From Apibacter sp. B3706 (GTDB lineage: Bacteria > Bacteroidota > Bacteroidia > Flavobacteriales > Weeksellaceae), in NCBI RefSeq assembly GCF_011082725.1, contig NZ_CP049715.1, positions 186,001-250,000 of the forward strand: a stretch of DNA of 64,000 nucleotides. Direction: 5' to 3'. The notes below the pieces were generated by a model. That model ran no database searches and had not been told where the DNA came from. It was given only the letters and a program-made list of their open reading frames with translations. This document shows, one piece after another, positions 46,540-56,388 of this stretch. Each line of letters starts with the position of its first letter. Within the stretch, counting starts at the first letter, position 1. The translations under genes were made by a program, and so were the position numbers.

Positions 46540-48060
46540 TTAGTTCTTTTTGCGTTTTTTCAGTTGTACGAGTTTTTTCTTAAAAATTTTTACATCCCTA
46601 TATTCAATTTTTAAAGTCAGGTATAAGAAAATAAAAAATAAAATATTACCAACCCCAATTCTTACTGCCATGCGATTGCTGCAATAATAGGCAATAAAGC
46701 TTAACAATGAACTTCCACCTATATAAAAAATCAGTTTTCGGTAATTGTAGGGTATGGGATACTCTTTTTGTCCCCAAAAATAGGATATAAGCATCATGGT
46801 TAAGTATGAAACAAAAGTTGCAATTGCGCACGCCCAATAGCCAAGATCCGTATATTTCAATCCAATAAAATTTAAAGCAACAGTTATAAACGCGCCAATT
46901 CCCGATATAATTGCACCATAATGAGTATTGTCAGATAATTTATACCAAATGGATAAATTGAGATATATTCCCAGAAACGTAGACCCTATTAATAGAACTG
47001 GTACAACCTGGAAGCCGCTCCAATAGTCGGTGTTTCTAATATAAAGACGACCGATCCAATCTAAGTTGGCTACTAAGAATAATAAAATAAAGGCACTAAA
47101 TATAGCATAATACTTCATTAAAGTAGCATACGTTTTTCCTGAATTTTTGTCGTCAGCGTGAGAAAAAAAGAAAGGCTCAACACCCAACAGGTAAGCAGTC
47201 TTAAACAACGTTATAAAAGTAGCAATTTTGTATACAGCGCTGTAAATACCCATTTGAACTTCGGCAATGCCTTCCGGAAGGATATATTTAATAAATTGTC
47301 GATCCATGGTTTCATTAATAATTCCGGCTAGACCGGCAATGGTAATTGGCCATGCATATTTTAACATCTTTTTCCATAAAGAAAATTCAAAAGCATATTT
47401 ACCATCAAGCATCGTGGGAATTAAAGCAAAGAATGTAATAATACTTGCAAATAAGTTTGCAGCAAAAGCATAACCTATTCCATAATCAAAATTGTAAATC
47501 TTACTAAAAAAAACAGCGCCAATTCCACCATTTTCAATTTGTTTAGGAATCCAAAATATTAATATAATTGTGGAAAAGAACATGGTTACTGAATTCAGTA
47601 TTTTTAAAGAAGCAAAATATAATGATCTGTTTTGAATCCTGAGTTTTGCAAAAGGAACAGCTGAAATAGCATCAGCAGCAAGAATAAATAGAAACCATAC
47701 TAAAAAAATTACCTCATCAGGGTGTTTAAATGCTGAGGCTAAGGGGTGTCTGGCAAGTATGCCAAACACTAAGAATAAGAGAGAAACAATGCAAACAGAT
47801 GTAAATGAAGTAAAATAAACTGCATTTTGTCTTTTTTCGTGGTCTTTAAATTTTTGAAAAAAACGAAAGAAAGTAGTTTCCATTCCATGGGTAAGTAAAA
47901 CAGAAAGTATACCCGCGGCTGAATAAAAATCAGCATATATTGAATATTTAGACGGACCGAAAGCTCGCACTAACATTGGAGTAAGGATAAATGGAAATAC
48001 CCGGACTAAAACATTGCTTAATCCATATATTAATGTCTGACTAAATAACTTCTTATACAA
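46540..48060 (-). CDS. Polysaccharide flippase (Wzx/MATE-like)
   Basis: The 506-residue protein has 12-14 membrane helices in the oligosaccharide flippase layout (SQTLIYGLSNVLVRVFPF at the start, GLAGIINETMDRQFIKYILP in the middle). It would move lipid-linked sugar repeats across the inner membrane. The start is TTG at 48060: a stop lies five codons upstream and the next Met (residue 29) is inside the first helix. No glycosyltransferase or polymerase genes surround it, so it is an orphan here. The C terminus is very basic. Confidence 0.85.
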   Translation of the reverse strand: MYKKLFSQTLIYGLSNVLVRVFPFILTPMLVRAFGPSKYSIYADFYSAAGILSVLLTHGMETTFFRFFQKFKDHEKRQNAVYFTSFTSVCIVSLLFLVFGILARHPLASAFKHPDEVIFLVWFLFILAADAISAVPFAKLRIQNRSLYFASLKILNSVTMFFSTIILIFWIPKQIENGGIGAVFFSKIYNFDYGIGYAFAANLFASIITFFALIPTMLDGKYAFEFSLWKKMLKYAWPITIAGLAGIINETMDRQFIKYILPEGIAEVQMGIYSAVYKIATFITLFKTAYLLGVEPFFFSHADDKNSGKTYATLMKYYAIFSAFILLFLVANLDWIGRLYIRNTDYWSGFQVVPVLLIGSTFLGIYLNLSIWYKLSDNTHYGAIISGIGAFITVALNFIGLKYTDLGYWACAIATFVSYLTMMLISYFWGQKEYPIPYNYRKLIFYIGGSSLLSFIAYYCSNRMAVRIGVGNILFFIFLYLTLKIEYRDVKIFKKKLVQLKKRKKN

Positions 48061-48313
48061 TGAGTTCTTTTTAAATTATTTCTGTTTCAGTTACGATAAA
48101 TGTAATAATATAATTTTTAATTTTATATTATTGACAAATTTAATAAATTTGATTAGGTTTACAGATGTCAATTTTAAAATAGGGTAAAAGCTTAATGAAA
48201 TTTATAATGAACTAACAGAGAGGTTTATAAGATTATTAAGTTCGCAATTGATATTGCATAGGCCTATATAAATATAATTATCTAAATAGCTACTAGGCAA
48301 GCTAAAATTACAA

Positions 48314-48862
48314 ATGAAAAAAATATATTTTCTTCACGGATATCAAACTTCAGGAAAAAAATTCAATTGCTTACAAAATTTTTATCGCAATAGTAAAGAA
48401 TTTAGTCTTATATATTGGGAATGGGATGAATTTATGGACATTCCCAAATTTTTAGAAGAAAAAGCAAAAATTTTCGAGGAAGATAAAGGAGATAAAATTA
48501 TTATGGCAGACAGTATGGGGGCAAATCTTGCTTGGAATTTGGTAAATTTCTTTAAAGATATTCATTATGTTATGACTAATCCTGTTTTCTCTTCGGAACA
48601 AATTAAAGATCAAAAACGGATTCCTCCCGAAATGAAAGAAAAAATATTTTCGGCTACTTCTGAAAATATTTTAAACAAAAATATACATCTTATTATCTCT
48701 AAAAATGATGAAGTTCTTTATCCGGAATGTTATAAAAAAGTATTTGGTGAGTCTTTAAAGGTGTTGGAATTGGATGATTTACATGCCATTTTTCATATGG
48801 CTGAGTATATGCCTTTAATTCATCAAGTAATTTGTGAGGCATTTGAAAAATCCAAACGGTAA
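48314..48862 (+). CDS. YqiA-like alpha/beta hydrolase
   Basis: The 182-residue protein resembles the small YqiA/UPF0227 esterases. It has YFLHGYQTSGKKF at the N terminus, a nucleophile elbow MADSMGANLAW with Ser in an ADSMG (not GxSxG) setting, NPVF after the following strand, an Asp in ISKNDEVLYP and a late His in DDLHAIFH, so all three catalytic positions appear filled. It has no signal peptide. Its context gives no function. Confidence 0.75.
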   Translation: MKKIYFLHGYQTSGKKFNCLQNFYRNSKEFSLIYWEWDEFMDIPKFLEEKAKIFEEDKGDKIIMADSMGANLAWNLVNFFKDIHYVMTNPVFSSEQIKDQKRIPPEMKEKIFSATSENILNKNIHLIISKNDEVLYPECYKKVFGESLKVLELDDLHAIFHMAEYMPLIHQVICEAFEKSKR

Positions 48863-49421
48863 AAATTAATATTTATACTAGCTTCATAGAATTTTATTAA
48901 AAATAAATATTTGCATTATCGTCCAATAAAGATCTTGTTTAAAATTTATCAATATTAGTATACTATTTAATTGAAAATACACATATAAATGTTAACTGTC
49001 TTTTATAAAAGTATACATATGATTAGTTAATCTTACTTATGAAGTAGTTAACAAAAGATAATTATTTAAAATCTATAAAAAGATCTCTATAAGTTTTGTA
49101 AATCTTTTAGCATGATTACTAAAAGTTTCTAAAACGGATTTATAAACTACATTATATGTTTAATATAGATATGTGTTTTAAAATTATTTCTTACTAGAAT
49201 TCATAGAACTGTTTATTAATAAAGAACAACACTTTAAAATTATAAAAAACAATACCCGACTATACAATAGTTTACATTTTGTATAGTTAAAAATTAGCAA
49301 AATAAAATTTTAAGAATGTATTGTAATACATTCTGAATAAACAAGATATTAAAATTTTATGATTCTTATAGCAATGAAATTTGAAATGGTAAGAACTTAA
49401 AAATTAATATCAGTTAGTTTT
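48863..49421. other. Long gene-poor spacer with two inverted repeats
   Basis: The 559-base convergent spacer has no ORF of note. At 49259-49287, ACTATACAA pairs with TTGTATAGT across 11 bases. At 49313-49334, AGAATGTATT pairs perfectly with AATACATTCT across GT. Neither is followed by a clear T tract on the minus strand. Confidence 0.5.
49313..49334. repeat. Perfect 22-bp dyad
   Basis: Two 10-base arms (AGAATGTATT and AATACATTCT) flank GT. It lies 88 bases beyond the 3' end of the ketoacyl-synthase gene. It could be an operator, or a stem that protects or ends that transcript. Confidence 0.4.
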
Positions 49422-50366
49422 TTAATTAAATTTAATTAAGCATGTACCGCAAGAATAGCCGCCTCCAAAAACGGAAAGACATACAAGATCACCTTCTTTA
49501 AAAATATCATAATTCTGAGCAAAAACCAAAGGGGCACTTGCACACCCTGTATTGCCTAATTCTTCCACATTTGTAAGCGATTTATTTTCAGCTAACCCTA
49601 ATTCATGACATACATTATTTAAAATTCTTTTATTTGCTTGATGACCGATAAAATAAGTTAGATCAGATATCGTATAACCATTTTTCTTGATTATAGCATC
49701 TGTTAGCTTTGTTAAATATATACACGCTTGAGTAAATACATCTTTACCATAAGGCATATGTAAACCATTTTTAGGCTCCATAGTAACCGCTTTAGGTCCA
49801 TAGCCTATATTACCAAGACCAAGTGTATTAATATCTAAAACTTCAGCTTCATTTGGACGCATAGGTTCTGAGGAAAAAAATAGAGCAACGGCAGCATCCC
49901 CCCATAAATGTCCGGATTGAATGTCTTTATCATCTGAATAGCTGGAGTTTCTATCAGCACTTATTAATAATGCTTTTGAAGATATTTTGCTTTTAAAAAA
50001 AGAATTAATAATTTCCATACCATTGATGGCAGAAGAACATGCAGAAGATACATAAAAAGCTTTGGCATTGTTGATGTTAAACTCTTTTTGAATAATATGA
50101 GCTGTAGTACCCACCGTATCATTGGGTGTATAAGAAGCAAATACAATTAAATCTACTTCACTAATGTCGTAAGGCAAATTTTTAACAGCATCTTCAACGG
50201 CTTTAATGCTCATGTAGTCTATAGTTTCTTCTTCTGAAGCTCTGGCTCGGGTCAAAATCCCGGTCCTCTTAAAATACCAATCTTCGGATAAATCATTAAG
50301 TTTTGCAAAATAACTATTAGTAACTCTCTTAGTAGGTATATAACATCCTTTAGAATTTATAAACAT
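49422..50366 (-). CDS. 3-oxoacyl-ACP synthase III-like enzyme (FabH/KAS III fold)
   Basis: The 314-residue condensing enzyme has the full KAS III triad: Cys110 in VSSACSSAINGM, His242 in FIGHQANKRIL and Asn272 in ELGNTGCASAP. It ends with a GGGYSCG active-site loop. The N-terminal half has WYFKRTGI, as in FabH. It stands alone without acyl carrier, reductase or other fab genes, so it is likely a second, specialised KAS III rather than the housekeeping copy, which is an inference. A TATATTTG element precedes it. Confidence 0.88.
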   Translation of the reverse strand: MFINSKGCYIPTKRVTNSYFAKLNDLSEDWYFKRTGILTRARASEEETIDYMSIKAVEDAVKNLPYDISEVDLIVFASYTPNDTVGTTAHIIQKEFNINNAKAFYVSSACSSAINGMEIINSFFKSKISSKALLISADRNSSYSDDKDIQSGHLWGDAAVALFFSSEPMRPNEAEVLDINTLGLGNIGYGPKAVTMEPKNGLHMPYGKDVFTQACIYLTKLTDAIIKKNGYTISDLTYFIGHQANKRILNNVCHELGLAENKSLTNVEELGNTGCASAPLVFAQNYDIFKEGDLVCLSVFGGGYSCGTCLIKFN

Positions 50367-50784
50367 TTTAAAATATTTAATTATTAAAATTTTTGCAAAT
50401 ATAGTCTTCTAATAAGTTATTTTTTAATTTATTTAGCTGAGTTTTATTAAAAGAACGCATATATTAACATATTATTAAGGGTAATTTAACATCAAATTTT
50501 ATGCCATTGCTAATTATTTGTAAAATTAATTTAAAAAAAATGATTATAATTTAACTAATTGGCTAAATTTATATTTATAATGTATTTTTTGTTTTTAAGA
50601 AAATATTGAATCATCTGCGAATATTTTTTTTAATAATAAGATTAAATTATCTTTATTATTGCGAAAAAATATGGGTTTATATCCTATATATATTCAGAAA
50701 AATTATTATAATTGTAGCCTAAAATACCTAATAATAGTATAATTATTTGTGAGTCAATACCTAACTACAAATTTTAACATATAA
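50367..50784. other. Divergent AT-rich spacer
   Basis: It holds the ketoacyl-synthase promoter element at 50396-50403 and presumably the promoter of the hydrolase gene on the right. Nothing else is recognisable. Confidence 0.4.
50396..50403 (-). promoter_or_regulatory. Promoter -7 element of the ketoacyl-synthase gene
   Basis: It reads TATATTTG on the minus strand, 30 bases before the ATG. Confidence 0.5.
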
Positions 50785-52002
50785 ATGAAATATTTAGACT
50801 TGTTTAATTATTTAAAGAAAATTGAAAATTATACAGCGGATGAAATTGAAATAGACGAGAATTTGGTTATTAGAAACTTTTCATTTAAATCAAATTATCG
50901 ATTTATACTTCCAGGTGGTTTAGGTAATAATGATGATTATGAGTTCTTAAGTAATCCAATTAACGATCATGATCCGGATGTCATACAAAAGATGCTTAAT
51001 AAAAAAGATGCAGATATATCCGAGAATATTGATTTTCGTTATCATATAATAATGCCTAAAAAAGAAAAAAAGGCAAAAGAAATAATTATTCTATTTCATG
51101 GGTTTAATGAAAAGTATTGGAGTAAGTATTTACCCTGGGCAACCTATTTAGCAGAAAAAACCGGAAAAGCTATTGTTTTATTTCCAATGGCATTTCATAT
51201 GAATAGGGCTCCCTTGTTGTGGAGTAATTCCAGAGAAATGTATCGGGTAAGTGAGGAACGAAAAAAAAGAATTCCCATACTTATATGTTCCAGCCTTTCA
51301 AATGTAGCAATAAGTACACGTATAAATAATAAACCTCAAAGGTTTATTTGGTCGGGTTTACAATCCTATTACGATGTTATTGATTTTGTTGAAGATATTA
51401 AAGAAGATCTACATCCGGCAATTGATAAAGATGCTAAAATTGACTTTTTTGCCTATTCCATTGGTGCTTTTTTAGCTGAAGTTTTAAAAATGAGTAACAG
51501 AAACGGTTATTTCTCAGATACCAAATGTGCCATTTTTTGTGGAGGTGCCGTATTTAACCGATTAACACCCGTTTCCAAATTTATTTTGGATAGTGAAGCC
51601 GGAGTTGGGTTATATTCCTTTATTGTTGAACATATGGAAAGTCATATGAAAAGAGACGAGATTCTTCGACACTATATGTATACTGAACCGGAGGGGCCTA
51701 ATTTCAGGAGTATGCTTTGTTATAAAAACCTAATTAAAGAAAGGGAAGAAACATTTAGAAAAATCAGCGATCAATTTTATGTAATTACTTTGGCTAAAGA
51801 TGAAGTGATCCCTTCCTACGAAATTATGAATACATTGCAAGGAACGGCAAGAGATATTCCGGTAAAAATTGAATTAATGGATTATCCATACACATATATT
51901 CACGAAGACCCATTTCCTTGTGGAAAAGAAATCTCAGATGAAGTTGATGAATGTTTTACCTTTACATTTGATAAAATTTGTAATTTCTTAATGGAAAAAT
52001 AA
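50785..52002 (+). CDS. Alpha/beta hydrolase-like protein, unknown
   Basis: The 405-residue protein has no signal peptide. It has an N-terminal region of about 95 residues of unknown type, then an alpha/beta-hydrolase core with IILFHGFNEKYW, a nucleophile elbow FAYSIGAFLAEVL, an Asp in LAKDEVIPSY and a late His in YPYTYIHEDPFP. The residues between the first strand and the elbow form an unusually long insertion (about 100 residues) that may be a lid. It is monocistronic with long spacers on both sides. No substrate can be suggested. Confidence 0.65.
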   Translation: MKYLDLFNYLKKIENYTADEIEIDENLVIRNFSFKSNYRFILPGGLGNNDDYEFLSNPINDHDPDVIQKMLNKKDADISENIDFRYHIIMPKKEKKAKEIIILFHGFNEKYWSKYLPWATYLAEKTGKAIVLFPMAFHMNRAPLLWSNSREMYRVSEERKKRIPILICSSLSNVAISTRINNKPQRFIWSGLQSYYDVIDFVEDIKEDLHPAIDKDAKIDFFAYSIGAFLAEVLKMSNRNGYFSDTKCAIFCGGAVFNRLTPVSKFILDSEAGVGLYSFIVEHMESHMKRDEILRHYMYTEPEGPNFRSMLCYKNLIKEREETFRKISDQFYVITLAKDEVIPSYEIMNTLQGTARDIPVKIELMDYPYTYIHEDPFPCGKEISDEVDECFTFTFDKICNFLMEK

Positions 52003-52553
52003 ATTATTGTTCTTCCATCTATTTAAAAATATCTTTTTTCTTGGTATAAAAAATAAAACCTATTTTAAATTTAGTAGCAGATTATCCGGGTTTAGCTTGA
52101 TGTATACTAAATTAGAATTGGAATTTTTTATATTAAATCATATAATGCTTAAAAAAACATAATATATTCTGCAAATTGAAATCAATAGATGGTAAGTTTT
52201 AAAAAATTTCCGACTAAATCTAATAGGTATATTATATAGAGTAGATTTAAAAAAATTCATCGATTTTAAATAACCGATAAATTGTCTATTGATTATTAAT
52301 TAAACATTTTTGTTCTTTATAAATTTTAATTACATAAATTATTTTATGGTTCTTATTTAAACATTTAACGTTTTAGCTATCAAGAAGTAAAGGGTTAAAA
52401 TTTTTACGAACCTAATTAATAATTTATAATTTTTATATAAGAAATTTAAGAAATCTTCAAAATTTTAGGTATAAAAGGCTAATTAATTGTGAAAAATTTT
52501 ATAATTTTAAAAAATACAATTAATAATAATACTATAACTACTAAAATTTGATT
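52003..52553. other. Long AT-rich spacer
   Basis: The 551 bases show no convincing ORF, hairpin or complete promoter. A near-match TAAAATTTG lies right before the next gene at about 52542. Confidence 0.4.
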
Positions 52554-54413
52554 ATGAGCAAGCCTAACTATTTGATTATTTTCTTATTATTTATTTACAC
52601 ACTTAATGCGCAAGTAGGAATCGGAAATGAATTTCCGGATCCCCAAACCATGTTAGATATCTCTTCCCCTAAAAATAACAAGGGAATTTTAATACCAAGA
52701 CTAAGTCAGAAACAAAGAGATTCTATTGAAACCGCTGTTAGCAAAAATGGTTTGTTGATATTTAATACAACTGAAAACTGCTTTAATTACTGGAATAAGA
52801 TCGAAGCGAGATGGATAAGTATTTGCGGTAATAAGTTAAATGCTGATTTCAGCATAGATTGTTCCACTATTAAAGTATTAGGAAATTATGTTAACGATGA
52901 AGCTCTTACCGCGGAAAATAAAATCGCTGTAACGGTGCATGTTACTAAACCGGGGCCCTATACAATTAGTGCTGTTTCTTCTCCGGATAACAGGTATTTT
53001 TTTTCTAAATCAGGAGAATTTCTTTCAACAGGGACTTACACAATTGAAATTCCGGGATATGGTACTCCTATAGATTTTACCCCTGAAAATAATTCAGGAG
53101 ATGAATTTACTTTAACAACTCAGGAAATAAATGAAGTTAATTCATGTAAATTTAATGTCATTGTAAAACAGCGGGTAATGAAATCGGCATATAATTTAGA
53201 TTGTTCTTCTATATCCGTTAAGGGATCTTATACAAGTGGATCTCAATTATCGCCTAATAATTATATTGAAGTAACCATAGGTTTTAATCCGATTAACATT
53301 GGAGCTCCATTATCTTTATATACAAATATTGTTGATGGTATTGGTTTTAAGACTGAAAATTTAACATTAGAAGGAGATCAGCAGAACAATAATAATATAA
53401 TAACTCAAACGGTAAAGCTGAAAGGATATGGAATTCCGGAAGGTTATTCACCCAAAGAGTTAACTATATATTCTAACAGTGAATTATCAACCAGTTGTTC
53501 AGCATCGGTACCCATGACTTATTATTATGATTATGTGAAATTATATGCTACCGGTGCGGGAGTATATAATGCTTTGTCAACCGGTCCATATGGTGGTAAT
53601 TTATCTTTAATGGTAAATAGTTCCGAAAATTTTGGTCCTTCACCAAACAGTATAGTTAAATTTAAAGGATGGATTGATAATAAAAATATATTAGATTCTC
53701 CCAAAGAAACAGAGTTAGAAAATTTGTTGCTGGGGGATAATCCACCGGATATACTTATTACCGGGCAAACATCTGAAATCACGCTTAAATCAGCTCCAAT
53801 TTATGTAGAGTATCTTAAAAGAAAAGGGATTGTGCTTCTTTTTATAGAAGATCAAAGTCGTGTAGAACGTTTTTTTAAAGCTTTATATCCTGATTTGGCG
53901 ATCAAAGGCTCATTGTATACTGATCAAAAAGGAAATGGTATTGTATGGGATTTTACAGACGCAGATAGTTCTGTTTTAAATGGTCCTTTTGGAGACATAC
54001 GAGGAAAAAAATGGGGTGATGATGCTAGTCAAACAGTAGTTTTAGAATCATTGCCTATAGAAGATCTTGAAATATTTTCAGGAACTGAAGATGGAAGAAT
54101 TTCTGCATTTAAACATAAAAAATATAATTTAATCTTTGTTGGAGATGGAGGATTTAATTCGTCACTAACTAATTATCCCAATAAAATGAATGGAAATGAT
54201 GCAAGTTCTTATAAATATCCTATGTTAATAGATAAAGTTACAATTAACGATTATACATATCCTTATTATCCAATACCCAAGCCTAATTATGGGAATGTTA
54301 ATATAGGAGGGCCTATTCATACTATATATAATTCAATTTTTACCGCAAATGCAATTGCTTGGGCTATAGAAACAGCTCAAACCAACGGAATTAATTCTCA
54401 GTCAAGAGAATAA
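52554..54413 (+). CDS. Large secreted protein with two Ig-like repeats
   Basis: The 619-residue protein has a signal peptide (YLIIFLLFIYTLNAQ). I take the ATG at 52554; the TTG two codons earlier adds nothing. Residues about 20-90 hold the Bacteroidetes stretch seen in many surface and tail-associated proteins (GILIPRLSQKQRDSI, GLLIFNTTENCFNYWN). Two homologous beta domains follow at about 98-212 and 213-325, each starting with DCS(T/S)I.V.G and ending in a Cys strand. The last 295 residues contain alpha/beta segments (PPDILITGQTSEITL, GIVLLFIEDQSRVERFF, YNLIFVGDGGFN) like a ThuA- or glutaminase-type Rossmann domain. There is no T9SS domain at the C terminus. The function is unknown. Confidence 0.75.
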   Translation: MSKPNYLIIFLLFIYTLNAQVGIGNEFPDPQTMLDISSPKNNKGILIPRLSQKQRDSIETAVSKNGLLIFNTTENCFNYWNKIEARWISICGNKLNADFSIDCSTIKVLGNYVNDEALTAENKIAVTVHVTKPGPYTISAVSSPDNRYFFSKSGEFLSTGTYTIEIPGYGTPIDFTPENNSGDEFTLTTQEINEVNSCKFNVIVKQRVMKSAYNLDCSSISVKGSYTSGSQLSPNNYIEVTIGFNPINIGAPLSLYTNIVDGIGFKTENLTLEGDQQNNNNIITQTVKLKGYGIPEGYSPKELTIYSNSELSTSCSASVPMTYYYDYVKLYATGAGVYNALSTGPYGGNLSLMVNSSENFGPSPNSIVKFKGWIDNKNILDSPKETELENLLLGDNPPDILITGQTSEITLKSAPIYVEYLKRKGIVLLFIEDQSRVERFFKALYPDLAIKGSLYTDQKGNGIVWDFTDADSSVLNGPFGDIRGKKWGDDASQTVVLESLPIEDLEIFSGTEDGRISAFKHKKYNLIFVGDGGFNSSLTNYPNKMNGNDASSYKYPMLIDKVTINDYTYPYYPIPKPNYGNVNIGGPIHTIYNSIFTANAIAWAIETAQTNGINSQSRE

Positions 54414-55095
54414 ATCGTTTGAAACCATGTAAAACAGTATAGTTTTTTAAGTTTCCGTTTGATTAACTAAAATAATATTTTTAGTAAAAGGTTACTGAAT
54501 TATTGTAATAGTTTTATGTATTTAAACTCAATAAAAAAATTAAAATTTAGAAAGAAATTCTGATTTAAAAGAAAATAAATATAATTCTTAAATTAGATAA
54601 TTAGCTTTATGTTACTTTTACTTTTGATTCTAAGTTTGCAATTTCAACAATTTTAAGAGTAGTTTTTAATCACATCTGATGTTTCCATAGATGTTCACTA
54701 GGAATCGTGCGATAATGTGTGATATTAATAATATTAATATATATTAGATCAATATTTATATTCATTATTTAATAAATTTCACTTGATAATAATAATTAAT
54801 TATTTATTCAGTTAATTAAAAATAATTATAATTACACATTTTATTTTATTTGTAATTTTGAGGAAGTTTATAGATTAAGATTAAGCTGTTAGCTTTTTAT
54901 TTTGTTATCTGAATTCTACCAAATTTAAATATATATGATAATAAGTAGAAACGATGGCAAATATCCAATGGAGGAAAAATACTTGTTCATTTATTTTAGG
55001 TTCTTTCAGATTACAATTAAGAGACTACAAACTCACAGCTTATTTTTATTAAAAAAATTGACTTTTGAGTTTGAAGTCCTTAAATAACTATAATC
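54414..55095. other. Long AT-rich spacer
   Basis: The 682 bases hold no convincing gene. A 32-codon open frame at 54954-55052 exists but has no family marks. No T-tract hairpin marks the end of the preceding gene. Confidence 0.4.
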
Positions 55096-55287
55096 ATGAA
55101 AAAATTATTAATTATTACATCTTTTACTTTAACAGCTGTGAGCTTTCTAACTTCATTTACAAATTCAGAAAAGATATCACAAGAAAGAAATTGCCAGTAC
55201 GGTCAATGTATTAAAATAAAAAAAGACGGGTACCAATGCCGAAATTGTGCACAACAAGGAAGCTATTATTGTTGGTCACACCGTTAG
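55096..55287 (+). CDS. Small secreted Cys-rich protein
   Basis: The 63-residue protein has a signal peptide (about residues 1-24) and a mature part of about 38 residues with five Cys and a terminal His: CQYGQCIKIKKDGYQC, then RNCAQQGSYYCWSH. The pattern KxGxQC...C..QGSYYCWxH resembles a small putative metal-binding motif seen in many hypothetical and phage-related bacterial proteins (KxGxxCxxxAxxGSxYCWQH). Here it is exported, which is unusual for a zinc motif; disulfides are an alternative. The role is unknown. Confidence 0.6.
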   Translation: MKKLLIITSFTLTAVSFLTSFTNSEKISQERNCQYGQCIKIKKDGYQCRNCAQQGSYYCWSHR

Positions 55288-55486
55288 ATATTTACATTGG
55301 AAAAATAAGAAATCAATCAATTAATAAGAAAATTTTTATTGTGATATTTCCAAATCTAAATTTATAAAAAGGTATTTGATTTTAAATCTCAATATTTTTA
55401 TATTTTAAAATTTGAATTAAATATGTTTAGATATAAATGTATTGAGATTTTTTAAATTAAATAATTATCAATTCAAAGAAAATAAA

Positions 55487-55955
55487 ATGAATGATAAATA
55501 TAATATTCGATTTATACATTTATTTAAATGGTCCGCAAAAAGGTTATGATTTAAAAAGATTTAGGAAAGAAATCTCAACTGATCCTGAGTATAATAAACG
55601 TGTTTATAAATATATTGGAGGTAAAAAAGCAGGAATTAATTACGATGCCTTTGCTGCTGCTACCGGGCTAACGGATTATTTGAAAAGAAAAAAAATAAAT
55701 TCAAAGAAAGTTATCAACCCAATGATCCTAATAACTCCGCTGATCAAATTTATGAGGCAGATTATGCATATGTCGAAAAAAGTAAACCAAATAAAAGAAA
55801 CTAAAGTAAAACAGGTTAATTCACAACGAGGGGAACATATACAATATGTATTTTCAAATTATGGAATAATTATATATATATTAGTTATTGTAATAGGTTT
55901 TACATGTAAAAGACTACTGTTGAATAATAAAATAAATAAGAAAAATCAAGAATAA
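55487..55955 (+). pseudogene. Frameshifted small membrane-anchored protein
   Basis: One frame stays open from 55491 to 55955 (154 codons), but protein-like sequence switches frame. From the ATG at 55487, another frame reads MNDKYNIRFIHLFKW. The main frame then gives NGPQKGYDLKRFRKEIS through YDAFAAATGL. At 55679-55804 a different frame gives acidic, natural-looking FEKKKNKFKESYQPND and ADQIYEADYAYVEKSKP, whereas the main frame there is an odd basic string. After about 55805 the main frame resumes with a membrane helix (GIIIYILVIVIGF). A run of eight A at 55688-55695 is near one switch. It may be a decayed gene or carry homopolymer sequencing errors; a real 154-residue protein is less likely. 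Confidence 0.5.
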
Positions 55956-56388
55956 ACATATCAATAGTAAATATTTTTAATTTCATTTAAAATTAATGTA
56001 ACGATTGTTTTATGATGGAATAATCTTATGCATTAAAATAATTTATTTAAAAATATATTTTATTGTAAAATAAATCCGTAAAATTTAGATAATAATATAC
56101 TTTTGGTTGAAAATCTAGCATCAAGCTTAATATATTTAAGGATTTATGACTGACTTTAATAGTGTAAATAAATGGATAGAATTAGTAGTTAGCGATTTAA
56201 AAGGAAAATATAACTCTGTAAATGCCCTTTTTTGTAACTAATATGAGTTAATCTATTTTATATTACAAGTTGTTACAAAATTTTTGTTACAAATTTAAAA
56301 AAGTGTAACAAAAAAATGGCAGAATATGACAGAATATGGCACAGGTAAAAAAACGTAAAAAAGAGCTATAAACCGCGTAAAAACAAGA
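55956..56388. other. Gene-poor spacer next to tRNA-Ser
   Basis: A 31-codon frame at 56146-56241 (MTDFNSVNKWIELVVSDLKG at its start) looks protein-like and may be the remnant of a larger gene. To its right are three TGTTACA or TGTAACA sites at 56271-56310. Nothing else is recognisable. Confidence 0.45.
56271..56310. repeat. Cluster of TGTTACA sites
   Basis: TGTTACA occurs at 56271-56277 and 56285-56291, and its reverse complement TGTAACA at 56304-56310; a partial site TGTAAC lies at 56233. The copies are 14 and 19 bases apart. They could be a multi-site operator. Confidence 0.4.

Noticed and set aside
54954-55052. Open frame of 32 codons starting MANIQWRKNTCSFILG
   Set aside because: No recognisable motif, no promoter, and length within chance for this region.
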